From Scedosporium boydii (lineage: Eukaryota > Ascomycota > Sordariomycetes > Microascales > Microascaceae): a DNA stretch of 64,000 nt. The stretch is from the NCBI GenBank assembly GCA_002221725.1, contig NJFT01000016.1, forward strand, positions 186,001 to 250,000, given 5' to 3'. Positions 46,101-55,927 of the stretch are shown here, in pieces; within the stretch, counting starts at the first letter, position 1, and each line of letters opens with the position of its first letter. The notes under the pieces are model-generated. The model was not told the DNA's origin. It saw nothing but the letters and a program-made list of their open reading frames with translations, and ran no database searches. A program made the translations under genes and the position numbers.

Positions 46101-46721
46101 CCGAAGGCGATCCTCATCCCGTTCCTCGGGTTCTGCTCTTTCGATTCTCTTCGTCAAGCGTTCGTTTTAATTGTCGCGGGCTCTCCCACACCGAAACCTG
46201 TCCTTAGGCATTTCTCCTCTTGTTGTAATTCGGTGGACCGCACGCGACACACGAGGTTTCCCCCGTTTCCCCCGACATCTACAGTTCATATATGCTGTCC
46301 AAGTTTGCCTTCCGCTGCTTATAACACCAATCGAACCTGACCGAGGAGTCCGGGGGGAACCGTTCCCCCATCACCGTCCATCCCGAGGGCTTCTTACCCT
46401 AGCCTGCTCTCGACTGCCTTCCTGGCCCTGTCTACGAAGTGCACTAGACCGTTAGCAGCTTTTAGCATCGTTGGCTGTGGATCCGAACTCCGTCCCCAAG
46501 CATTGCTTGTAGCGAATAGCCTCGTCCCCATTCGAATCCTGGGCCCCACCGAGGGGGGGAAAGAGCCGAACAAAAGTTGCCTACTCGCCGACTCGGTACT
46601 GGCCACGAGGAGCCCCAGAAAAGAGGGTGTGGTGCAAGTCCCATTAATAAGGGCGCTTCGGGGAAAAGAGGAAGGGTGAAAAAATAATAAAGAAAAATAA
46701 AAAATAAAAACCATCCCCGGA
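40115..46721. other. 6.6-kb gene-poor interval between acidic gene and TBC gene
   Basis: This is the divergent upstream region of both neighbours. No gene could be supported. TACGAAGTA/TACTTCGTA words lie at 41395, 44634, 45482 and 45679, the last two within 200 bases. ORFs up to 193 aa are scattered on both strands without recognisable domains. The final 450 bases before the TBC gene hold the probable leader. Confidence 0.5.
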
Positions 46722-49700
46722 ATGCCCATCGGTGCGCTCGCCCACGACGCGAGACATCTCCGTCGAAAGCGCAGCATGAAGCATCGAGAATTTGGCTGCT
46801 ATGCCTCGCCAATCCCGGATCCGCCTCGCCCCATGCCGCAAGCGACCCGACCGCCATCGAGCCCCGACCGTGCATCATCAGATCTCCAGCCTGATTTTCT
46901 TACGGGCTTTTTCCTATTAAAGCCGACGAAGATCCAGGGCGAGTGCGACGGCGACGGTGACGGCGGGTGCTTGGATGAGACGAGCAGGAGGAGGAGGTCC
47001 GTGATTGGCGGCGACGACTACGACCCGGTGCTTTTACCAGCGGCGGTTATTACGAGGTGCAGCGACGAAAAGAAGAGTGGTGGTAGTAGGCGGAGGAGTA
47101 GAAGTTTTACGGATAATTGGATGAGGAGGAAGAAGAGCGTCGGCGGCAGCGCGAGTAACACTACGAGCATTGCGACCATGGCTTCCAGTACCTCCTACAG
47201 CACGAGAATAGAGACGGCGCAGCGCCCTGCTACCAGCTACACTTCTAACACCACTGCGACGAGCACGACTGGCGACGATCGTAGTAGCAGCTTCAGCATC
47301 AATTTTCGTAGCAGCAGTGAAAATGGCTACGACAACGACGACAATTGCGGCAGCAGCTGCTGTTCTGGTGTTGGTGCCCGATCAGCTTGGGATCCAGCAA
47401 CTGGAGAAATGACCCTTGCTAGCACGAGGAGGAGCGGTACGAAGACGACACGGCAAAACCGAACACAACACCTTCTTAACCTTGTTGACCGCGGAGATGA
47501 ATCCGAAGCCCCCAGAATTGCAATAGGCGACGATCAAGTGGAGCCTGGCGCTATTGACTTTGGCGTTGACTTGCTGGAGTCGTCTCATCCCCCTCGCAGC
47601 AATAATCCCGCATGCAGTCCTGGCCTGGTTGGACCCAGCACGCCGGACGAGCCTCCCCAGCTGCCCCCGGTCATTGTACCATCGCCTCGGTGGGCTCAAT
47701 TTACGAAGCTGGCAAATTTTTCGCTCCTCAACGTTGATGTTGACGACGGGTTCAACGACAACAAACACTCTAGTTTGGATCTTGCGGTCAGTCTAGCGGC
47801 GGAGCGGGTTCTTCGGGGCGACTTTACGATTGGCGGCGCGGAGAACAATACCTTTGCAGGTGCAGCGGGCGAGACGACGACGATAACGACGCCGACGAGC
47901 AGCGGGAACTGCAGAGGTGATGCAGAGGAAGAAGAGACTGCACCTCCGTCATTCGCCAGTCCATCATGCAGTTTCTCCTCTGGTACAGGTACAAGTACAA
48001 GGACACCTCCTACAGCCGCTCATCACCCTTCTGGAACGCCACGCACTTCAGGCCCCACCAGTACCTCGTGGTTTGCTGGGAGTCGCAGCAGTGCGGAAAG
48101 TACCACAAGTACCACAAGTACCACAACAAGCAATAACAGCGCTGCTAATGGCGCATCCACCCTGATTCCCGCTGCCCCTGATACCCCTGTCGCCCCTGTT
48201 GTCGCCCCTGTGATCCCCGGCTTCTCCCCCTCTCCCGCTGCGGCTGTTCCTGACACTGCCAGCGTCGCTGTCACTGCCATTGCAATTGGCACTGCCTCCA
48301 CCGTGAATAGCACCAATAGAGCGGGTGCACCAGCTGATGCTAATGCTGAGCTTTCCCATCAAGATCTGGAAGCTCTTGTTCCCGCTCCACCCGAAACAGC
48401 AGGCCAACCCAGGTACGACGACCAGAAACAAGGCAGCAGCCAACCCAGCTCCGATTCTGCATTTCATCCCGCCGCCATCTGTGACACCCCCGATTCGAAA
48501 CAAGCAGCACATGGGACATCTCCTCGTTCGAAGTCGATTTCTTCCCGTCGCTCTCGCTCTCGCAGCCGAAGCCAAAGCCAAGCCCAGAGCCAAAGCCAAG
48601 GCCAGGTCCATAGCCAAAACCGCAGTGCTGGTCGCCGACCCATAATACTCTCCCCGATCCTCACCAACCTCCCAGTCACGACAGGCACGGCCACCTGTAT
48701 CGCCATCAGCTCCATCCCGACCACGCCCACCTCAATCAACATTACTCCCAACTCCTCGCCCAAGAAGAACAACAACAGTCCTCGATGCCAGTCACGATCA
48801 TCATCAGCTTCGCTCGTCCGGCCTCCAATCCGACAACCACAGGCGATCGAAAATTCTACCCCCACCACCCCTGCTGGACCGACGGAACATGAGAAGCAAT
48901 ACAACCCACCACTACCCGCTAGCGCTACCACCACTGCTACTGCTACCACCACAGCACCTTCCACATCATCGACCCCAACCACCATTACCACCACCACTCC
49001 CAATACCACCACATCATCGACTTATTCCCGACCGCAATCACCGAATCTGCTCACTCTCCGGCCCTCCGGAAGAGGCGACAACATGACGCCTGTCGTGGGT
49101 AATTTCTCACGACCGAGGAGACCAAGTGTAGCCCAGAAGGACCCTCGAGACCAAAGGGACCTAAGGGACCCGACGAATTTTAATTCTAATAACGCAGAGT
49201 CGCATTCCGGCCCATGGCCCCTGCCCGTGTCCTCGACAAAACGCTTCAGTGATGAAGGATCATTTAATTTCTCGAGACCGGCCCGGGGCAGGGGTGCTTC
49301 TGTATCCGAGGCCTGGTCTTCTACCTCCACGACCACTAATAATATTATTACCACCACTGCTACTTTTGCATCCGTTGCGTCAACAATTCCTCCTCCGCCC
49401 CTATCCGCCAACGATGTTTTTTATGCCTCGAGACAGAAACCTTGGCCAGTAACGCCGACATCCAGCGTCAACCCGAACCCGACTCCCATCTTCCGACCGA
49501 CTCCCACCTACGGTCGCACTTTCGACAGCAACAACAATAGCGTAGTGACGAATTTCACACGAGACCCCATCCCCTGGCTCAAAGACGACGACGAGCCGAC
49601 AGAATTGAGCTTCAGGTCACAGCACGCGACTTCTTCCACCGTGCATGCTGCCTCAACCACCGAACGGAGTAGCCTAATCACCAAGGGGAGTTCCATCACC

Positions 49701-51593
49701 TCAATGTACGCGAGTCTCGACGATGAGCCCAGCGTAGAGGACGTCATGGTCTTGTACGAAAATGGCTTCGACGACACCGAGCCCGAACCCGAACCTGACG
49801 ATGAAGACGATGATGGCGACGACGATGATTTTAGGGACGCAAAGTCCCGACCCGAAACGAGGACTTCTACATACAGCTTAAGGGCAGCTGCTGTACCTCC
49901 CGTCGTAGCCAATCCTATACAATCCCCGATTTCTCCGATGCCCCTTCCTTCTCCATCCCCTACTCCTCCTACCGTTCAATCCGACGACGACGATGCACTT
50001 CCTATTTTTGAGGCGAGGCCATTGGCCGCTTCGTCGATAATACCTGATGATGTCCAAATACCGATGGCTCGGACTGTCAGGCGGGCAAGCGAAAACCGAG
50101 ACTCGGCCAAGTCTATGGGCGATTGTGAGGAACACGCTCCCTTGCCGGACTCTCCGCTAAAGGAGTCCATTCTGGCTGTCCCCGAGCCATCGCCGCCCCA
50201 GACCCAAATCGAGCCTCAGCCCCAGATCCAACCGCCAGCCCCGGTACCTGCGGCTCTTCCTGTTGAGCAAGAAGACCCAGACTCGCGGGACCGATACGGC
50301 TTCAAAAAGGTCAATCAGTACATTACCCGAGAACAGTACGATGAGTGGAACGGGGGATATGCCCAGTACCTGGACCGCCGGCGGAAAAAGTGGATGCAGT
50401 ACATGAAGGACAGCGGTCTCAGCACGGATAACCCCATCAGATTCCCTATGGCGGGCGTCAAGACGAAGAGGTTTATCCGTAAGGGGATTCCTCCCGAGTG
50501 GCGAGGCGCTGCGTGGTTCTATTACGCCAAAGGCCCCGCCATCCTCGGCCGGCACGCGGGTCTCTACGACCAACTGGTGCGGCAAAAGGCCAAGGATTCG
50601 GACGCCGACATTATCGAGCGAGACTTGCACCGCACGTTCCCAGACAACATCCACTTTAGGCCTCCAGGCACATCGACGGTCACCGGCAAGACTCCTGATC
50701 CCAACAACCCGAACGACTCGGAACCACCCATGATCTCGTCTCTCCGTCGAGTCCTTCACGCCTTTTCGATCTACAATCCTAAGATCGGATACTGCCAGAG
50801 CCTCAACTTCATCGCCGGGCTCCTGCTCCTCTTCGTCCAGACCGAAGAGCAGTGCTTCTGGCTCCTCAACGTCATCACTCGCACCTTCCTCCCCGGCACG
50901 CACGAGATGAGCCTCCACGGCTCCAAGGTCGACCTCGGCGTCCTCATGACGGTTCTCCACGACGCCATGCCCGACCTCTGGTCCAAGCTTGCCGGCGGCG
51001 ACGACGGCAGCGACGCCCACGGCAACCCCTCCCGCCCCGGAACGGCCAAGTCCACTAAGAAGCCCGCCAAGGTCCGCCGCGGCCAGCACGTCGTGGCGCA
51101 CTCGGACCGTCTCGCGCCCATCACGGTGACCATGGCCCCCTGGTTCATGAGCTGCTTCATCGGCAACCTGCCCATCGAGACGACGCTGCGGGTCTGGGAC
51201 GTCTTCTTCTACGAGGGGTCGAAGACCATGTTCCGCATCGCGCTGGCCATCCTCAAAGTCGGCGAGGACGAGATCAAGGCCGTCGAGGACCCTATGGAGA
51301 TGTTCTCCGTCGTGCAAGCGATGCCGAGGCGCATGCTCGACGCAAACGAGCTCATGGGGACGTGCTTCAAGCGGAGGAATGGATTCGGGCACGTTAGCCA
51401 GAATACGGTCGATACGGAACGGAGGGAGATGCGTGAGCGGGACGAGAAGGAGAAGAGGAGGGTTGCGATGATGGAGAGGGCGGCGTCTGACGGCGGGGTT
51501 GCTGGGGCCGGTGCAGCAGCTGATAGCGAAGACCGCAGGAGGGGGATTTTTGGAAGGCGGAGGCGAAGGACTGATTTTGACACTTCGTTTTAA
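46722..51593 (+). CDS. Large TBC-domain Rab GTPase-activating protein
   Basis: A single exon encodes 1623 aa. The first 1200 residues are low-complexity, rich in Ser, Thr, Pro and Asn, with runs of Thr and an SRSRSRSQSQ-type patch, and probably disordered. The TBC domain lies at about residues 1250-1490 and ends in a charged coiled-coil tail. The dual-finger residues are present: IERDLHRTF gives the catalytic Arg (residues 1298-1304) and IGYCQSLNF the Gln (1359), so GAP activity is expected. The order KGIPPEWRGAAWFYYAKG before the fingers resembles yeast Gyp2/Mdr1-type TBC proteins. An insert of about 35 residues rich in Asp, Gly and Lys splits the domain. The start is uncertain: MKHREFG or MPQATRP downstream are alternatives. 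Confidence 0.9.
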   Translation: MPIGALAHDARHLRRKRSMKHREFGCYASPIPDPPRPMPQATRPPSSPDRASSDLQPDFLTGFFLLKPTKIQGECDGDGDGGCLDETSRRRRSVIGGDDYDPVLLPAAVITRCSDEKKSGGSRRRSRSFTDNWMRRKKSVGGSASNTTSIATMASSTSYSTRIETAQRPATSYTSNTTATSTTGDDRSSSFSINFRSSSENGYDNDDNCGSSCCSGVGARSAWDPATGEMTLASTRRSGTKTTRQNRTQHLLNLVDRGDESEAPRIAIGDDQVEPGAIDFGVDLLESSHPPRSNNPACSPGLVGPSTPDEPPQLPPVIVPSPRWAQFTKLANFSLLNVDVDDGFNDNKHSSLDLAVSLAAERVLRGDFTIGGAENNTFAGAAGETTTITTPTSSGNCRGDAEEEETAPPSFASPSCSFSSGTGTSTRTPPTAAHHPSGTPRTSGPTSTSWFAGSRSSAESTTSTTSTTTSNNSAANGASTLIPAAPDTPVAPVVAPVIPGFSPSPAAAVPDTASVAVTAIAIGTASTVNSTNRAGAPADANAELSHQDLEALVPAPPETAGQPRYDDQKQGSSQPSSDSAFHPAAICDTPDSKQAAHGTSPRSKSISSRRSRSRSRSQSQAQSQSQGQVHSQNRSAGRRPIILSPILTNLPVTTGTATCIAISSIPTTPTSINITPNSSPKKNNNSPRCQSRSSSASLVRPPIRQPQAIENSTPTTPAGPTEHEKQYNPPLPASATTTATATTTAPSTSSTPTTITTTTPNTTTSSTYSRPQSPNLLTLRPSGRGDNMTPVVGNFSRPRRPSVAQKDPRDQRDLRDPTNFNSNNAESHSGPWPLPVSSTKRFSDEGSFNFSRPARGRGASVSEAWSSTSTTTNNIITTTATFASVASTIPPPPLSANDVFYASRQKPWPVTPTSSVNPNPTPIFRPTPTYGRTFDSNNNSVVTNFTRDPIPWLKDDDEPTELSFRSQHATSSTVHAASTTERSSLITKGSSITSMYASLDDEPSVEDVMVLYENGFDDTEPEPEPDDEDDDGDDDDFRDAKSRPETRTSTYSLRAAAVPPVVANPIQSPISPMPLPSPSPTPPTVQSDDDDALPIFEARPLAASSIIPDDVQIPMARTVRRASENRDSAKSMGDCEEHAPLPDSPLKESILAVPEPSPPQTQIEPQPQIQPPAPVPAALPVEQEDPDSRDRYGFKKVNQYITREQYDEWNGGYAQYLDRRRKKWMQYMKDSGLSTDNPIRFPMAGVKTKRFIRKGIPPEWRGAAWFYYAKGPAILGRHAGLYDQLVRQKAKDSDADIIERDLHRTFPDNIHFRPPGTSTVTGKTPDPNNPNDSEPPMISSLRRVLHAFSIYNPKIGYCQSLNFIAGLLLLFVQTEEQCFWLLNVITRTFLPGTHEMSLHGSKVDLGVLMTVLHDAMPDLWSKLAGGDDGSDAHGNPSRPGTAKSTKKPAKVRRGQHVVAHSDRLAPITVTMAPWFMSCFIGNLPIETTLRVWDVFFYEGSKTMFRIALAILKVGEDEIKAVEDPMEMFSVVQAMPRRMLDANELMGTCFKRRNGFGHVSQNTVDTERREMRERDEKEKRRVAMMERAASDGGVAGAGAAADSEDRRRGIFGRRRRRTDFDTSF

Positions 51594-52547
51594 AGTGGAG
51601 GAGAGAAGACAGGAGCACATTTCAGGGGAAGTTTCCTTCACTCTGGAGGAAACAATAACCAAAAAAAAAAAAAAAAAAGAGGGAAGAAAAGTAAGGTTCG
51701 AATCGGTATTTGGGGGGGAAGGTTGGAGCATTTTATTTTTTTCGGCATGCCTGCATGGGATGGATATACACAACAACATTGAAGTCTACGACCACGTCTT
51801 TAGTCTTTACGGCCAGTTTTTTCTTTTCTTTTGTTCTCATCACTCTTTTTTCTTTTCCTTTATCCAATTTTTCTTTTCTACTTTTTTTTTACCTTCGAGG
51901 CGAAAACGCATTTGTATGGAGTCGACGGATACAATGGCCACATAAAAGTTGATATTTTTCTTTCTTACTCTTTTTTTTTCTTTTATTCTTTCCTCACCTC
52001 ACGCATGAGGATGAGCAGGAATGGGGGTGGTATGAATTAGGAGATGGAGATTCCCTGGGGAAGTTTTTATATTTCGTTGTAGAAGACTTTTCTTCTCTGG
52101 TGTGTGTGGCTGAACCACATTTTTTCATAACTTTTAGACATTAATGGGTTATGTAGATAGAAGGGTCTTATGGGAGATATCAATGGATGGGGGATTTTTT
52201 CTGAAGTCAAGAAACATTTTGTGTTGAACATTTGAGATGAAGTGCCTCGAGCCTCGTGTTTGAAAAATATGTCCGAGTTAGCCGAACGTAGCCACGACAT
52301 GGAAAGAAGGGGAACTCGTAGGAGAACTCGCGGCGTAGACCCGATTCTACTATCGTGTGTTTAATTAAACCTTTGCTCGCTGAAGAACTCTCTTGATCTC
52401 TAAACACGTATGCCTATTCTGTCGCTTCCAGCCCAAGAAAAACAATCCGCTCACTCCTTGACCAAGGTATGAAGCACAACAAAGAATACCGTTCCGCAGA
52501 AGTACCAGGCCCCTTCACCTCTCCTAGCTCACCACCTTTGCCCATCT
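51594..52547. other. Convergent 3' intergenic, TBC gene / proline-rich gene
   Basis: About 950 bases. There is an A run at 51661-51679 and T-rich sequence (TTTTCTTTTC-like) at 51810-51990. No gene was recognised. Confidence 0.5.
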
Positions 52548-54275
52548 TCAGCCCCGCCCTCGCCGTCGTTTCTTCTCGTATCCCCAAGATTTCTTCGAAG
52601 TCTCATCCATCTCCTGTGTCCGCTTGCGCTTCCGACCCGCCGATCCCCCTCCGTCCATCCCATCTCCACCCTCATCCAAATCCATGGCATCTCCATCCTC
52701 TCCACCATCATAAGACCCAGACGTCGATTTCCTCCACAGTTGGCTCGACGCCGCAGGTTCCTCCCCCAAATCCTGCTCGCGCACGACCCTCCCGGGCGGC
52801 TCCGCTCTCGGCGGCAACTGGGGTTCCTCGGGGGCCCTATTGAGGCGCTTCTTTTCCGCCTCGTACGCGTCAGCGAAGGCCTTTCTTTCCCAGGCTGCGC
52901 GCTGCGCTTCCCGTTCCTGCTTCGACAACTGTTCCGTCGAGGATTTTTTCCGCCGTTTTTGCTTTGCCTGACGGTTACCGGACGTGTTGGGGTTAGAGCG
53001 CTTCCGGTTGGGGTTCGGCGCCGAGGGAACATCGTAAGAAGGCTCAGACAACGTTCCGAGGTCTGGAGCCCCTGTTCTTTTCTTGGGTTCAATTGCCATC
53101 GAAGAACGAGCCGTTTCCGCCTCCCTCCCCACCAGAGAAGCGGAAAGCTCTGCCTCTCTGGCCTCATGCTCATGCGCCAGGCGGACCGCTCTCAGGTAGT
53201 TGCTTACCGCGTCCATGGCCTCACTCGCCGACCAACGTTCTGGGAGTAATCCAGCTCGCTGTAAGGAATGCATAAGGTTCGGTTCAAATTCCGAGAAGTT
53301 GGCGAACGGTGGCTCATCAGCGTGTTCATCAAAGGGCTGAATAGAGAAATTAGATAAGTTCTGGAGGCTCGGGTCGCTGCGGCTCCTCGCACCATCAAAC
53401 GTCAGCCCGGCCGGGGTGGGTTGAATAGTATAGGGATGTCCCATCGGCTGAGGGTTGTTCGTTGGTAGCGCCTGCGGTGGGTCGCTCGCTGGTTGAGGAA
53501 TCGGCCGAAGCGGTATGTTCGACAACCTGATAGGGCTGGAAATGGGTGGGTTCGGGCTGGTAAAATTGGGTGCTTGGGAGTACATGGGAGGAACAGGGCC
53601 AGGTCGGCCATGGCCCACAGGATTAACCCCGAGTGTCTGGTTATGTACCTGGTGGGTATTGCTGGTCGGGGACCAGCTATGCGACACGTTGGGCGGGTTA
53701 GGAAAGGATGGGCCCCCGCCGGCATGGCTCCAAGCCTGGGGATACGGGACCGGGCCGGAACTTGAACCGGATGCAGGCGCATGTGGTCCGAAAGCGGACG
53801 GGGGTAAGCTATAAGACACGGTAGGCGGGTTAGGAAAGGATGGACCGGCGCCGCCATGGCTCAAAGTCTGGGGATACGGGACCGGGCCGGAACCTGAACC
53901 GTATGCGGGTGTGTGTAGTCTGAAAGCGGACGGAGGCAAGCCGTGAGACATGGTGGGCGGGTTAGGAACAGGTGGTGGTGGACCGGGCCTGGCATGATGA
54001 AGAGGTTGGGCACGAGTGTCAACGACCGGACTGGATGTGGGTGGGCCGACTCCGGAAGTTTGAGCGTCCCAAGACGAGGGATTACAGATAGGGTTGTACG
54101 GAGCAATCACCGGACGATGGTCGCCCGGCTGCCTAGTTGCTATAGGTGGGAACTGGTTCTGGCCCGAGCCGTAAGGATTCGGGACGTACGGGGGCGCAGG
54201 GGGTTTTAACTGTGAACGTAAATGAGTCGTATTATTCATAGTCGTTTGCATCATAGTCGGTGCAGATGCAGGCAA
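52548..54275 (-). CDS. Proline-rich protein with tandem repeats, function unknown
   Basis: One exon encodes 575 aa. Residues 1-330 are Pro/Ser/Gly/Asn-rich and contain a 44-residue tandem repeat (GPVPYPQ, FPNPP, LPPSAFGPHAP) at about residues 105-195. A predicted helical part follows (FANFSEFEPNLMHSLQRAGLLPERW, then SEAMDAVSNYLRAVRLAHEHEAREAELSASL). Next is a basic coiled-coil stretch with several nuclear-localisation-like clusters (KQKRRKKSS, RKRKRTQE, EKKRRRGRG), ending in the basic C-terminus. It looks nuclear. I do not recognise the family; the middle helical segment is the best query for homologs. An in-frame upstream extension is possible, since the start is simply the first ATG. Confidence 0.7.
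   Translation of the reverse strand: MPASAPTMMQTTMNNTTHLRSQLKPPAPPYVPNPYGSGQNQFPPIATRQPGDHRPVIAPYNPICNPSSWDAQTSGVGPPTSSPVVDTRAQPLHHARPGPPPPVPNPPTMSHGLPPSAFRLHTPAYGSGSGPVPYPQTLSHGGAGPSFPNPPTVSYSLPPSAFGPHAPASGSSSGPVPYPQAWSHAGGGPSFPNPPNVSHSWSPTSNTHQVHNQTLGVNPVGHGRPGPVPPMYSQAPNFTSPNPPISSPIRLSNIPLRPIPQPASDPPQALPTNNPQPMGHPYTIQPTPAGLTFDGARSRSDPSLQNLSNFSIQPFDEHADEPPFANFSEFEPNLMHSLQRAGLLPERWSASEAMDAVSNYLRAVRLAHEHEAREAELSASLVGREAETARSSMAIEPKKRTGAPDLGTLSEPSYDVPSAPNPNRKRSNPNTSGNRQAKQKRRKKSSTEQLSKQEREAQRAAWERKAFADAYEAEKKRLNRAPEEPQLPPRAEPPGRVVREQDLGEEPAASSQLWRKSTSGSYDGGEDGDAMDLDEGGDGMDGGGSAGRKRKRTQEMDETSKKSWGYEKKRRRGRG
53692..53964 (-). repeat. 132-bp in-frame tandem repeat
   Basis: The word GGCGGGTTA recurs at 53692, 53824 and 53956, exactly 132 bases apart. 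Two full units plus the start of a third are similar but not identical. Each unit codes for 44 residues, so copy-number change would keep frame. Confidence 0.9.
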
Positions 54276-54506
54276 GCCTGGCTGCGCGGGAATGCCTCCA
54301 AGGGGATTCTCTCCTCTAGGTAGGTTCGTCCCCGGAAACCGAACTTGGGATGGGTGCGAGGGTATCGCTAGGCCGGCATCCTATCCGGCAGAGGGCAAAG
54401 ACGAATCCAGATCCATCCTTGTGCTGGGGAATCCTCCACCTCCAGTTCCATCTCCACCCCTATCTCCAGGTCCATACCACTGCCCCCCATCAATCCCCTC
54501 CCCTTC

Positions 54507-55070
54507 CTAAGAAAACGCCGGAGTCTTGCTCTTGGCATACCTCTCCACATACGACTTCGCATTTTTATTAAACTCCGCCCTATTCGACCTATACTCGTCG
54601 GCGATCCTAGCCTCCAACGGATCATCGGGCTGCGGCTCAGCGAGCAAATTCCTCACGGCCTCCAGCACCGCCGACAGCCTCGTCGACGGCTTCCACGCAT
54701 CGGGCTTCAGGATGGCCAGGCAGATGTTGCCGAGGCTGTCGTTGGTGATGTTGGGGTGGTAGATGCGCGTGGTGAACTTGGCCACGGGCGGCTTGAAGGG
54801 GTAGTCGGTGGGGAGGTCGAGGAGCAAGCCGAAGGTGCCGCCGGCGTAGGGGGAGGTGGAGGGCCCCGTTATGGTTATGTGCCAGCGGTGGATGTCGGCG
54901 TCGGGGCCGAGGGCGACGGACATGCCGGCGGGGGGGGATTGCATGCACTCGCCGAGTTCCTGGTGATGGGGAGAGCAGCGAGGTCAGTCCGCTGTACGTT
55001 CGTATCGTATGGCGGGGTCATGGTCGGGGTGTTGGGAGTTCCTTACCTTTTGGATGCGTTTGGCTGACAT
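54507..55070 (-). CDS. Ubiquitin-conjugating enzyme E2
   Basis: Two exons join to 158 aa: 55070-55047 and 54959-54507. The first exon encodes MSAKRIQK and the second begins ELGECMQSPPAG, giving the typical E2 N-terminal helix. The UBC fold follows with GPSTSPYAGGTF, DYPFKPP, the HPN motif (76-78) and the active-site Cys88 in GNICLAILKPDAW. The C-terminal helices end at SKTPAFS. It transfers ubiquitin or a ubiquitin-like protein from E1 to substrates with an E3. The LKPDAWKPS segment after the cysteine departs from Ubc4/5, so I do not assign a specific orthologue. Composition on the gene strand runs from C-rich at the exon start to G-rich near the end. Confidence 0.93.
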
Positions 55071-55927
55071 GGCTAGATCTGTATGTATGCTATGTGATGC
55101 TTAATGGACGATATGATAGCTAGGTAACAATTTGGAGGATGTCTAGTTTGGGAGAGGAAGAGAGAGAGTTGGAGATGTCTGAGGGAGATTTTATAGAGAA
55201 GAGATCGAAGGCAGCTGCGGTAAGGCTGATTGATGGTGAAGAATGCAATGGACGAATTATGTACACCATAAGTACAATATGAAATTACAACTAGCCAATA
55301 TTATATAAAGTATATTAGAAGTAGCTAGAAAGTATAATGTATACTCGACCTGACTCTAGCGGGGCAGGAGCTGTACAACTGCATCGTAATCAGTGGGGCA
55401 ACCCTGAGAGCTTGGGCTGGAAGGCGCGCAAAACGGGCAATGCCTTCCCGCTCAGTCAGTATCGCGACTCACGACTTGTAGAAGCTGCCATGACTTTTGG
55501 CTTTTTGGACCATTGGTTTCTGCTTGGGCAGCAGCAGTCCTCCCCAATAGTTGAAATGTTGGCTTGCTCATTGTGCCCGATTGGGTTTCTAGTTCTTGCT
55601 ATGCATTCGCCATGTCTCACAATGTGGTCGCCCATAGCTAGGAACAACGTGACGAGTATCGAGTATGATCCACTCAAGTCTTAGGAAAATGAATCGACCC
55701 TTCGAGTTACACATGGGATTTTTTTTTTTTTTTTTTTTTTTTGGATATTTTGGACATTTCAATTCTGGCATTGATGAACGACTTGTAGACTCTACCAACT
55801 CCATTGCCAACGCTACCACCTAGAAACGCCCCAACATGCCGAAAAAGGCACGATTCTATCAGATGCTATCCCTACTCATACAAAACGGCAGCGTTCAGAA
55901 TCCGGAAATGCGGTGTACAAAGCGTTC
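55071..55927. other. Intergenic, E2 upstream / HIR3 downstream
   Basis: About 860 bases. This is the promoter of the E2 gene, with a T-homopolymer tract at 55719-55742 and an AT-rich patch at 55255-55345 (ATATTATATAAAG). No gene was seen. Confidence 0.5.

Noticed and set aside
20531..46721. Repeat-induced point mutation (RIP) as the cause of the gene deserts
   Set aside because: The sequence is not markedly AT-rich and contains no recognisable mutated repeat copies; dinucleotide indices were not computed.
51690..51710. GGTTCGAATC-like tRNA B box
   Set aside because: No matching A box or cloverleaf could be drawn around it; no tRNA gene was found elsewhere by eye.
50157..51779. 540-codon open frame on the minus strand
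   Set aside because: It lies exactly opposite the conserved TBC domain of the plus-strand gene and has no domain of its own; it is a shadow of GC-rich codon usage.
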